Shown piece after piece: positions 53,557 through 61,765 of a DNA stretch of 64,000 bases. The DNA lies in the NCBI RefSeq assembly GCF_000384195.1, contig NZ_KB913034.1, forward strand, positions 86,745-150,744, in the 5' to 3' direction. The position numbers and the translations under genes were made by a program. This DNA is from Allobaculum stercoricanis DSM 13633 (GTDB lineage: Bacteria > Bacillota_I > Bacilli_A > Erysipelotrichales > Erysipelotrichaceae). Every line of letters starts with the position of its first letter. Positions within the stretch are counted from its first letter, which is position 1. The notes beneath the pieces are model-generated. The model was not told where the DNA came from and made no database searches. It saw only the letters and a program-made list of their open reading frames with translations.

Positions 53557-55668
53557 ATGAAGAAAAGAAATAATATTTTTACAATCATACTGACAACAAT
53601 TTTAGCCCTCATGAGCTTTATGGCGATTAGTTTTTATGATAATTCCAATACAAGAGATATCGATCGAATTAAAGATATTGAATATTATTTTTCGGATGAA
53701 TTCCAATACACAACTTTAGGATTAACGATGCAACTCGATTCATCGTATACGCCTCTACAATTCTCTGATGAAGTTGATGAGGGGAAAAAGGAATATTTGA
53801 AAAGTGAATTTAATAATCAATTAGAAGATATTAGAAGTTTTTTGCATATGGATAAAGATTTTTTCTATCTTGCAAAAAACACGAAAACCCAACAAGTTGT
53901 GACCAATATTGAGAATTATGATCCAAACACATTTAACTTAGATGATTATGGCTACACAATCCATGTTAATTACGATAAAGAGGGGTATTGCACAACAGAA
54001 GGTCCGATTGCTCTTGTGTTTTCTGACCTTGAAGCAGATGAGTTATTCGATCGATATACACAATTTGAATATGAAGATCAATTCTCTGAAGCATTAGGAA
54101 ATGATGTCTCTGTCAATAAACCAAAGAACGTGGATATCTATTATATGTTTTCAAAAGATATCCAGTCTTTTGATGGATTATCGGGCTATTTAAATTCATG
54201 GGAACACTATAATGCCTTTAGTGCGGTAATTTACTGCATATTCGCAGCTTTTTTGATTTTGTTGATCCTTTTCTATCCAATTCGATATGTGCAACAAGCT
54301 AACCCTTTTAAAACCGTGAAGGAATGGAGTTTTGAAATCAACTTAGTCACATGGACGAGTATTGTCTCTTTCTCCTTTTTAGCAATCTTAGTGCTAGCGG
54401 GAACAACGATTAATGGCCAACTGAGCTATTTGTTGTCGAGCTTTGGAATTGGATATGCAAATCCATTGTTGTTGGTGATCAACTTTGTTGTTTGGTATTT
54501 ATCTTTACTCGTTGTGGCCATCGGGGCATTCTTGATTAAGTACATCGTCACTTATGGTCCAATCCGCTATATCAAAGATCACACATTGGTGTCAAAATTC
54601 TTTGCATATATCAAAGAGAAGCTAAATCTAATTTCAGAAATCGAACTGACATCACCAATGAATACAACGATCATGAAGTATGTGTTGATTAATGGAGCGA
54701 TTACCATCTTTATTGCAATCTGGAACGTTCCATTGTCGATTGTATTTGCGATTGTCTATACATTTATACTTTTCTTTTATGTCAAAAAGAAAACGCAAGA
54801 AATACAGTCTAACTACAATACTCTTTTAAATTCTATTCAAAATATCATTTCTGAAGATTTTGATACGATCACAGAAAAAGATTTCGGTATATTTGAATCT
54901 AGCAAAAAAGAGTTGAGTCAACTGAGCAAAAACTTTGAATTGGCGATTCAAGAAAAAGTGAAATCAGAAAAAATGAAAACCGAATTGATTTCAAATGTCT
55001 CGCATGATTTAAAAACACCACTGACTTGCATCAAAAACTATCTCGTGTTATTGAAAGATGATGACATTACATTGGAAAATAAACATTATTATCTAGAACA
55101 ACTGAATTTGTATACGAATAGACTGAAGAACTTGATTGAAGACTTATTTGAAATCAGCAAAGTCGATAGTGGCAATATCAATCTGAATATCCAAGAATTA
55201 GATATCGTTTCCTTACTTAATCAAGCTTATCTAGAAAATGAAGATATGTTAGAGTCTAAAGACATCACTTTCATCAAAAAATCGAATGCCGAAAAGCTGG
55301 TACTCAATCTAGATAGTGATAAAACATATCGTGTGTTTGAAAACTTGCTGACGAATATTGATAAATATGCATTGCCAGGCAGTCGTGCTTATTTGACATT
55401 GACGGAATTGCCCGATCAAGTCGAAATTGAATTCTCTAATATTTCCGAAGTGGCGATGGATTTTACTTCTGAAGAAATCACAGAACGCTTTGTACGTGGG
55501 GATAAGTCGCGTTCCAAACAAGGCAGTGGATTAGGTTTAGCGATCGCTCGTAGTTTTACCGAAGCCCAAGGGGGAACATTCAAGATCACAATTGATTGTG
55601 ATTTATTTAAAGTGAAGATCACATTCCCTAAAAATGAAATGAGCAAAGAAAATAGAACAGAACAATAA
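53557..55668 (+). CDS. Large sensor histidine kinase
   Basis: The ~703-residue kinase has a first membrane helix near 8-26, an outer domain of ~190 residues and a second helix. Several more membrane segments follow (about 265-415), then a linker, the HisKA block NVSHDLKTPLTCIKNYLVLL and an ATPase domain (FENLLTNIDKYA, KQGSGLGLAIARSF). Six or more membrane segments between the outer domain and the kinase core are more than in a standard two-helix sensor. This layout recalls large Bacillota VanS-like envelope sensors. The start at 53557 has only a weak site and follows the regulator by eight bases. Signal unknown. Confidence 0.88.
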   Translation: MKKRNNIFTIILTTILALMSFMAISFYDNSNTRDIDRIKDIEYYFSDEFQYTTLGLTMQLDSSYTPLQFSDEVDEGKKEYLKSEFNNQLEDIRSFLHMDKDFFYLAKNTKTQQVVTNIENYDPNTFNLDDYGYTIHVNYDKEGYCTTEGPIALVFSDLEADELFDRYTQFEYEDQFSEALGNDVSVNKPKNVDIYYMFSKDIQSFDGLSGYLNSWEHYNAFSAVIYCIFAAFLILLILFYPIRYVQQANPFKTVKEWSFEINLVTWTSIVSFSFLAILVLAGTTINGQLSYLLSSFGIGYANPLLLVINFVVWYLSLLVVAIGAFLIKYIVTYGPIRYIKDHTLVSKFFAYIKEKLNLISEIELTSPMNTTIMKYVLINGAITIFIAIWNVPLSIVFAIVYTFILFFYVKKKTQEIQSNYNTLLNSIQNIISEDFDTITEKDFGIFESSKKELSQLSKNFELAIQEKVKSEKMKTELISNVSHDLKTPLTCIKNYLVLLKDDDITLENKHYYLEQLNLYTNRLKNLIEDLFEISKVDSGNINLNIQELDIVSLLNQAYLENEDMLESKDITFIKKSNAEKLVLNLDSDKTYRVFENLLTNIDKYALPGSRAYLTLTELPDQVEIEFSNISEVAMDFTSEEITERFVRGDKSRSKQGSGLGLAIARSFTEAQGGTFKITIDCDLFKVKITFPKNEMSKENRTEQ

Positions 55669-55673
55669 ACATG

Positions 55674-55708
55674 AAGCCGTCTTGATCGTAAAGAAAAAGA
55701 CGGCTTTT
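55674..55708 (+). terminator. Terminator of the two-component operon
   Basis: AAGCCGTCTT pairs with AAGACGGCTT, followed by TT. Confidence 0.85.
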
Positions 55709-55852
55709 ATTCTGCGTGAATTTTGAGTGTTGTAGGTAAAACAGAAAAAGTGAATGGATAAAGATAGATTTTTTTCAGACAATGTTTAGTTCTATAGCCG
55801 ATCATAGTTTAGACCTCTTTTAAATACTGTGTATAGAAAGAAGGTCGGTTTT

Positions 55853-56899
55853 ATGTTCACCTTGATCACTTCCACAATCAGTTTTATCTGTCTATTGAGC
55901 TTTTTTGTTTATGAATTGAATCAAACGAGTTTAAATAGCACAATTAAAACTTTGCTTGCTATGTTGTTCTCACTGCCGGCATTCAAAGTGAATAGTGTCT
56001 TATTTATATTTGAAGTACATTTCGTTGTGTTCACTTTGTTATTTGAATTTTGTTTTAAAAAGTTGATGAAAACAGATCGAACAAATTATAAAGGATTTTT
56101 TCTATGCATCCCGATTCCATTTGTTCTTGCAATGTTATTTATGTGTTATGGCTCGTATAATATGAATCATATTCTGAAAACGGAATACACGATTGATACG
56201 CAAAAATCTTTATCTAAAGATTACAAAATTGCGATGATTTCCGATTTGCATTATCCAAACTCGACAAATAAAGAAGAGCTTTCTTCTCTTGTTAAACGAA
56301 TCGCCAAGGAAAAACCTGACTTTGTGATGTTGTGTGGCGATATCATTGATGAACATACGACACCACAAGAAAGAATCGATACCTTTGAAACACTCGGACA
56401 ATTGAGTCAAACTTCCCAAGTGTTTTATGTTTATGGAAATCATGACACAGGGAAACATTCGTTTTATAACCGTATTGCCAGTGACCAACTAGAATCGTTG
56501 ATTGAGAACAATGGGATTCGTGTTTTAAATGATGAACAAATTATCATCCATGATGAAGTCTCCATTATCGGTAGAAAAGACTATAGTTTACAGAACCGGA
56601 TAGATCTGCCGGAATATTTTATAGACGATAAAACGTACAATATCGTTTTGGATCATCAACCTAAAAATTTAACAGAATGTAGTCAAAATAAAGTGGATCT
56701 ACATTTATCGGGTCATACGCATGCAGGACAAATCTTTCCGCTATACTATGTATACGAATTATTGAATATTAATGAAATGAACTATGGTTTAAAACAAGTG
56801 GATCAAATGTCTGCCATCAATACGTCTGGTGTTTCTGGCTGGGGATTTGCGATTCGCACCGAACATCATAGTGAATTTGTGATCGTTAATATACATTAG
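55853..56899 (+). CDS. Membrane-anchored metallophosphoesterase (YkuE-like)
   Basis: The 348-residue protein has about four membrane segments in the first ~110 residues. A calcineurin-like domain follows with all metal-ligand blocks: MISDLHYPN, MLCGDIID, YGNHDTG, VLDHQPKN and LSGHTHAGQIFP. YkuE-type enzymes are membrane-attached phosphoesterases implicated in lipid or nucleotide phosphate removal. The ATG at 55853 has GAAGGT before it; an upstream in-frame start has none. It is probably co-transcribed with the YjdF-like gene 23 bases on. Confidence 0.85.
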   Translation: MFTLITSTISFICLLSFFVYELNQTSLNSTIKTLLAMLFSLPAFKVNSVLFIFEVHFVVFTLLFEFCFKKLMKTDRTNYKGFFLCIPIPFVLAMLFMCYGSYNMNHILKTEYTIDTQKSLSKDYKIAMISDLHYPNSTNKEELSSLVKRIAKEKPDFVMLCGDIIDEHTTPQERIDTFETLGQLSQTSQVFYVYGNHDTGKHSFYNRIASDQLESLIENNGIRVLNDEQIIIHDEVSIIGRKDYSLQNRIDLPEYFIDDKTYNIVLDHQPKNLTECSQNKVDLHLSGHTHAGQIFPLYYVYELLNINEMNYGLKQVDQMSAINTSGVSGWGFAIRTEHHSEFVIVNIH

Positions 56900-56922
56900 A
56901 TAATTTAAATCAGGGGGATTTA

Positions 56923-57591
56923 ATGGAGCACAAATACGATAAATTGTTGAAAGCCACGATTTGGATTTATGTCATCACATTGATCGGGGCATTTGTTTAT
57001 AATTTTCAAATTAAGAATATGCAAGGAGTAGGGATGAGCGTTGTCGCCATGTTTACCCCTTGGATCGTACCGATCGCCTTTAAAGTTCTAAAATTAAAAG
57101 CAACCAATGAAGTGTATATTTTGAATGTTGTATTCGTCTATTTTGCTTCATTGATCGGTAGTTGCCTAGGTGGATATACTGTTCCATTCTTTGATAAAAT
57201 TGTGCATTTTTTTAGTGGCATCTTGATGTCTGTTGTCGCAATGATGATGTTTAGTTGGATCAAGCAAGAAGAAAAGATTAAAGATCCAAAAGATGTTTGT
57301 ATCTTGTATTTATTTATCAATGCAGCCAATTTAGCTGTTGCTGCACTGTGGGAATTCTATGAATACTTCATGCTGATTTTCTTCAATAATGATTGTATCA
57401 ATCACTATACAACAGGGGTTCATGACTCGATTACGGATATGTTATGTGCATTTGTTGGAGGCTTATTGATCACGTATCTTGTCTTTCGCTATTACAAGAT
57501 GGGGAAAAAAGGATTCTTTATTGAATTGCATCAAAACTTTTATAAGCACAACAACAAAAATGGTGAGAATATAGAAAAAGGGTTCAACTAG
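56923..57591 (+). CDS. YjdF/DUF2238-like membrane protein
   Basis: The 222-residue protein has six predicted membrane segments and motifs resembling YjdF/DUF2238 proteins: PFFDKIVHFFSG, ALWEFYEYFMLIFF and GVHDSITDMLCAFVGG, with acidic and His residues conserved within the membrane. The function is unknown. CAGGGGGATTT precedes the ATG. It is the second gene of a pair with the metallophosphoesterase. Confidence 0.75.
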   Translation: MEHKYDKLLKATIWIYVITLIGAFVYNFQIKNMQGVGMSVVAMFTPWIVPIAFKVLKLKATNEVYILNVVFVYFASLIGSCLGGYTVPFFDKIVHFFSGILMSVVAMMMFSWIKQEEKIKDPKDVCILYLFINAANLAVAALWEFYEYFMLIFFNNDCINHYTTGVHDSITDMLCAFVGGLLITYLVFRYYKMGKKGFFIELHQNFYKHNNKNGENIEKGFN

Positions 57592-57608
57592 TTTGAACTC
57601 TTTTTTTC
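57579..57608 (+). terminator. Terminator overlapping the YjdF-like gene end
   Basis: GGGTTCAA pairs with TTTGAACTC (with wobble) and seven T follow; the stop codon lies in the loop. Confidence 0.8.
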
Positions 57609-57711
57609 GAACAAGATAGCCTGTTGGCTAGGCGTTTGCATTCTCATGGCAATAAAGATTGAGGTGTGTTATGGTGCAGACGAATATAATGTTGAAGAAG
57701 GTGTGAGTTGA

Positions 57712-58266
57712 ATGTCCCAAGTAACAAAACGAGCATTAGAGCAATCTCTTAAAAATTTGTTGCTCAAAAAGCCATTAACCAAAATTACAGTCGGTGATAT
57801 TACCGAGGATTGCGGAATCAATCGCATGACGTTTTATTATCACTTCAAAGATATCTATGATTTAGTCGAATGGTCATGCCTAGAAGATGCCAAACGGGCA
57901 TTAGAAGAAAAGAAAACTTACGATACCTGGCAACAAGGTTTCTTGCAAATCTTTAAAGCGGTACAAGAAAACAAGCCATTTATTTTGAATGTTTGCCGTT
58001 GTGTACATCGCGAGCAAGTAGAAAAATACTTGCAACCGCTTGTGGATCAGTTGCTTTTAGATGTGATTAATGAAGAGGCTACAGGGATAATTGTGCGCGA
58101 TGAAGATAAACAGTTTATTGCCAAAGTTTATTCTTATATGTTCATTGGCTTGATGCTTGATTGGATCAAAGACGATATGCGCGAAGATCCTAAACAAATC
58201 GTAGATAATCTTTCTAAGGTTATAAAAGGGTCTATTTCAACGGCTCTTTCGCGATTTAAACTCTAA
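57712..58266 (+). CDS. TetR-family regulator
   Basis: The 184-residue protein has an N-terminal HTH (RALEQSLKNLLLKKPLTKITVGDITEDCGINRMTFYYHFKDIYDLVEW) and a C-terminal domain like the DhaS/TetR_C group (GLMLDWIKDDMREDPKQIVDNL). AAGGTGTGAG precedes the ATG. It sits just upstream of the oleate hydratase gene in the same orientation. That makes it the likely fatty-acid-responsive controller of that gene, which is inference. Confidence 0.88.
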   Translation: MSQVTKRALEQSLKNLLLKKPLTKITVGDITEDCGINRMTFYYHFKDIYDLVEWSCLEDAKRALEEKKTYDTWQQGFLQIFKAVQENKPFILNVCRCVHREQVEKYLQPLVDQLLLDVINEEATGIIVRDEDKQFIAKVYSYMFIGLMLDWIKDDMREDPKQIVDNLSKVIKGSISTALSRFKL

Positions 58267-58310
58267 ATTTATCATTTTGAAGAGTTTGATAAAATTTTTT
58301 ACACCTTATT

Positions 58311-58347
58311 GCTCCATGATAAAAATTTAGTCATGGGGCTTTTTTTG
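58311..58347 (+). terminator. Terminator after the TetR gene
   Basis: GCTCCATGA pairs with TCATGGGGC (one wobble), then seven T. A likely ohyA promoter follows at 58352-58379 (TTGTGC, 16 bases, CATAAT). Confidence 0.85.
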
Positions 58348-58413
58348 TTTATTGTGCCTCTTTTGAAACGGAACATAATGAGGGCGTAAACAAAAACAGG
58401 AGGTTTTAGTGAT

Positions 58414-60207
58414 ATGTATTACTCTGCAGGAAATTATGAATCATTTGCTCATCCAGAAAAACCAAAGGATGTAGACAAAAAATCCGCTTATATTATCGGG
58501 ACAGGTTTAGCTGGATTGACCGCTGCCTTTTATCTTGTTCGAGATGGACAAATGAAAGGGGAACATATCCATCTATTGGAAAAATTAGAACTTGCCGGAG
58601 GAAGTTGCGACGGACGTAAAGATGTAACGAAAGGATTCTTCATGCGTGGCGGTCGTGAAATGGATAACCACTTTGAAATTATGTGGGATACATTCCGTGA
58701 TGTACCTTCTATTGAAACACCAGGTGTTTCCGTATTGGATGAATATTATTGGCTCAATAAACACGATCCAAACTATTCCTTATGTCGTGCGACTGTAAAT
58801 TGTGGTCAAGATGCCCATACAGATAAAAAATTCGAATTGGATAAAGACTCCGCAATGGCTTTATCGAAATTATTCTTAACACCAGAAAAAGACTTGGAAA
58901 ATAAAAAGATTTCCGATGTCCTTCCAGAATCTTTCTGGAAAACGAATTTCTGGCTCTATTGGCAGACAATGTTTGCCTTTCAACGTTGGTCTAGTGCTTT
59001 GGAAATGAAACGTTACTTATGCCGTTATGTTCACCACATTGATGGATTACCAGATTTTACCGCATTACGTTTCACAAAATATAACCAATACGAAAGTATG
59101 ATTCTCCCTTTAGTTAAATATCTAGAAAGTCATGGTGTTCGTATTGAATATGGCATGGATGTCAAAAACGTCATCATCGAAACGGTCGGAGATAAGAAAA
59201 TTGCTAAACAAATTATTTATGTCAAAGATGGTCAAGAACAGTCTATTGATTTAATTGAAGATGATCTTGTCTTTATTACTAACGGATGCTGCACAGACAC
59301 TTCTTGTTACGGGGATCAGAAACATGCTCCAGATTTATCAGCGGTTAAAAATGGTTATGGCGAATCTTGGGATATGTGGAAAGCAATCTGTGCTCAAGCT
59401 GAACATGGAGAATATGGAAATCCAGACGCATTCTGCAGCAATGTAGAAGCAACAAACTGGATGAGTGCTACAGTGGCTACTTCTAATGAAGAAATCATTG
59501 AACACATTATGAACGTTTGTAAACGTGATCCACGGGCAGGTAAAGTGACAACTGGCGGTATTGTTACCGTTAAAGATAGCACAGATAACTGGTATCTTTC
59601 TTGGACAATCAACCGTCAACCACAATTCAAATCTCAAGATAAAAACATGGTTTTAATTTGGTTGTATGGTTTGAGCACAAATAAAGAAGGAAACTATATG
59701 AAAAAAGCAATGCGTGATTGCACAGGTGAAGAAATCTGTCGTGAATGGTTATATCACATCGGCATTCCAACAGATGAAATTGATGATCTTGCACAAAATG
59801 CCTGCAATACAACAACTTGCTTCATGCCTTATATCAATGCCTTCTTCCAACCAAGAAAACAATCCGATCGTCCAAAAGTTGTACCAGATGGTGCAGTAAA
59901 CTTTGCGTTCATCGGTCAATTTGCGGAAACACCACGCGATACAATTTTCACTACTGAATATTCAATGCGTACAGGTATGGAATCTGTTTATACTTTATTG
60001 GATATTGATCGTGGTGTACCAGAAGTTTGGGGAAGTAAATATGATGTACGTGAACTTTTACGTGCTAGCTATTATGCCCTCGATAAAAAGCCAATTACAG
60101 AAGTAGGATTATCTTTTAAAGAAAGAGAAGCAATCAAACTCTTGCTGAAAAAAGTAAAAGGAACTGATGTAGAAATTTTACTTAAAGAAAGCGGCTTAAT
60201 CGGATAA
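58414..60207 (+). CDS. ohyA: Oleate hydratase (myosin-cross-reactive antigen family)
   Basis: The 597-residue FAD enzyme opens with MYYSAGNYESFAHP and the dinucleotide motif AYIIGTGLAGLTAAFYLVRDG, then EKLELAGGSCDG, FMRGGREMDNHFE, the substrate loop near YHFIDGLP-like HHIDGLPDFTALRFTKYNQYES and ITNGCCTDTSCYGD. It adds water to the cis-9 double bond of oleate or linoleate, giving 10-hydroxy acids. This is a detoxifying reaction common in gut Bacillota. AGGAGGTTTTAG precedes the ATG. Codon use suggests good expression. Confidence 0.96.
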   Translation: MYYSAGNYESFAHPEKPKDVDKKSAYIIGTGLAGLTAAFYLVRDGQMKGEHIHLLEKLELAGGSCDGRKDVTKGFFMRGGREMDNHFEIMWDTFRDVPSIETPGVSVLDEYYWLNKHDPNYSLCRATVNCGQDAHTDKKFELDKDSAMALSKLFLTPEKDLENKKISDVLPESFWKTNFWLYWQTMFAFQRWSSALEMKRYLCRYVHHIDGLPDFTALRFTKYNQYESMILPLVKYLESHGVRIEYGMDVKNVIIETVGDKKIAKQIIYVKDGQEQSIDLIEDDLVFITNGCCTDTSCYGDQKHAPDLSAVKNGYGESWDMWKAICAQAEHGEYGNPDAFCSNVEATNWMSATVATSNEEIIEHIMNVCKRDPRAGKVTTGGIVTVKDSTDNWYLSWTINRQPQFKSQDKNMVLIWLYGLSTNKEGNYMKKAMRDCTGEEICREWLYHIGIPTDEIDDLAQNACNTTTCFMPYINAFFQPRKQSDRPKVVPDGAVNFAFIGQFAETPRDTIFTTEYSMRTGMESVYTLLDIDRGVPEVWGSKYDVRELLRASYYALDKKPITEVGLSFKEREAIKLLLKKVKGTDVEILLKESGLIG

Positions 60208-60221
60208 AAGAATAAGAATAG

Positions 60222-60266
60222 AGGTCGAATGTAGAACTTGAAATAGGTTCGAATTCGACCTTTTTA
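60222..60266 (+). terminator. Terminator after ohyA
   Basis: AGGTCGAAT pairs with ATTCGACCT, then TTTTAT. Confidence 0.85.
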
Positions 60267-60424
60267 TATTGCTTGTTTTGCAGATCACCATAGATCAAAG
60301 ACAAAAGAAGATTTATTTAAGAAACTTCGCCCAAAAAATGTTATGAATAATAATGTACATCGTATAAAAAGTTCAACAACAACATAATAATAGGAATCAA
60401 CAGATTGGAAAGAAGGGTTCAATC

Positions 60425-60760
60425 ATGAAAATATCTTTGATCTGTACAGGTGGACTATCAACAGATTGGATTGTTGAAAAAATAGAAACCTACGCGCAAG
60501 AACACGGGCAAGTTGTCGACATTCAGACATTTGGTGCGGCTGATTATGATCCAGGAGCAAGCGAAGGGGATGCAGTATTGTTAGGGCCACAGATCGGTTA
60601 TTATCAAGAAGAAGTGCAAGAAAAATTGGGAATGGAAGTGGGTGTGATTTCTTCAGCTGACTATGCCACAGCCAATATTGGCGACATTCTCATGATGGCC
60701 AAAAAACTAGCGAAAAAAAGAAGTGATAAACCAAGTGAAACAGCAAAAAAAGAAGAATAA
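60425..60760 (+). CDS. Orphan PTS IIB-like protein (lactose/cellobiose type)
   Basis: The 111-residue protein has the IIB fold opening MKISLICTGGLSTDWIVEKIE with the phospho-acceptor Cys7, an acidic middle (DVQTF-like DIQTFGAADYD), LLGPQIGYY and a Lys/Glu tail. The usual CxxGMST is CTGGLST. No IIA, IIC, sugar hydrolase or regulator is adjacent, so it may serve a distant permease or act as a phospho-relay to a regulator. AGAAGGGTTC precedes the ATG. Confidence 0.8.
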   Translation: MKISLICTGGLSTDWIVEKIETYAQEHGQVVDIQTFGAADYDPGASEGDAVLLGPQIGYYQEEVQEKLGMEVGVISSADYATANIGDILMMAKKLAKKRSDKPSETAKKEE

Positions 60761-61133
60761 AAAAGGGAGACCAATTTTGTTCTTCTTTTTTTTGTTTACT
60801 ACAAATAGACGAAATGACGTAATGGTTATCCGGCGTGGATGGAAATGATGAAAAATGTGAAAACGATGTAAAATAAATTCTGTTTGTTTTTCTTTTATTT
60901 TCAATAGTGTACAATGAAAGCGCATTGGTTTTCAAATTCGGGGCTAGGAAATAGTACGAAATAGGTTGTTAAATCTACGTATTTGGTATGAATGTATTGT
61001 ATAAATATTTGTAAATATTTAACAATTTAGAAATGAAACAATTCATTTTAAGAAGTACACTTCAAGCATAGATTTAAAGAATATTACTATTTTCTCAATC
61101 GATCAAAAATCTATGACACAAGGAGGATCTAAT
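60761..61133. other. AT-rich region, possible weak terminator
   Basis: AGAAGAA/TTCTTCT around 60753-60795 with a T8 run could end the IIB transcript. The rest is very AT-rich and should carry the promoter of the 53-residue gene. No other gene is supported. Confidence 0.45.
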
Positions 61134-61295
61134 ATGTCAAAAGAATTAAATGAAGTAAAAATCGAAGATGTGAAAGTTAAGGTTTTACTTGATGAAGAAA
61201 AAGTTCCAACTCTAGAAACATCGAAAAAACAAAAAAGCTTTGGCGAACTCCTCGAACAGTTCTGGAGATTGGACGAAGATTTAGTTGAAGAATAA
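61134..61295 (+). CDS. Small acidic protein of unknown function (53 aa)
   Basis: AAGGAGGATCT lies seven bases ahead of the ATG at 61134, one of the best ribosome binding sites here. The product MSKELNEVKIEDVKVKVLL... is soluble, acidic and helical, with LDEEKVPTLETSKKQKSF in the middle and FWRLDEDLVEE at the end. A terminator-like hairpin follows. I do not recognise it. Confidence 0.65.
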   Translation: MSKELNEVKIEDVKVKVLLDEEKVPTLETSKKQKSFGELLEQFWRLDEDLVEE

Positions 61296-61317
61296 AATTA
61301 AACTCATGAATAATAAA

Positions 61318-61347
61318 GAAGAGGGAATGGAAAGCCCCCTTTTTTTG
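61318..61347 (+). terminator. Terminator after the 53-residue gene
   Basis: AAGAGGG pairs with CCCCCTT (one mismatch) and is followed by a T-run. Confidence 0.65.
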
Positions 61348-61765
61348 TGCAACGAAAAAGCGTGAATCGTGATGATCCAAGAGTTAAAAGGCATAAATCG
61401 AATCATCGCAATCCAAACGATTTGCAAACATGAAATAAAGCGAAAGCAAGAGGGAAAAGTGAAGAAATTTTCATTTTCTAACATAAAGAGAAAACGATGG
61501 ACTTCGCATAGGAAAAGTAACCGAAAACGATGTAAACATTTGACCAATAGGCCAATAATAGGCAAAATAATAGCGCTAGAGGTATACCTAGCGTATCGCT
61601 TAGCTTTTTTTTAGGTAAAATCTGTTGGTTTTATGAAGAATGAGCGAAAATATAAATAAGCGAAATTGTGAAAAAATGAGCATACTTGTGAATATCTAGA
61701 CTTTTTAAACTTTTAAGGTATTCTATTAAAAGGCTCAAAAAAGCCGCAAGATTAAGGAAAATAAC
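61348..61765. other. Region before transketolase with an unassigned terminator
   Basis: No gene is supported. A terminator-like structure at 61572-61612 (CTAGCG, TAT, CGCTTAG, C, T8, preceded by an alternative CGCTA/TAGCG dyad around GGTATACC) has no annotated transcript before it. A small RNA from this region or a tkt leader is possible. The tkt promoter is not clear. Confidence 0.45.
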
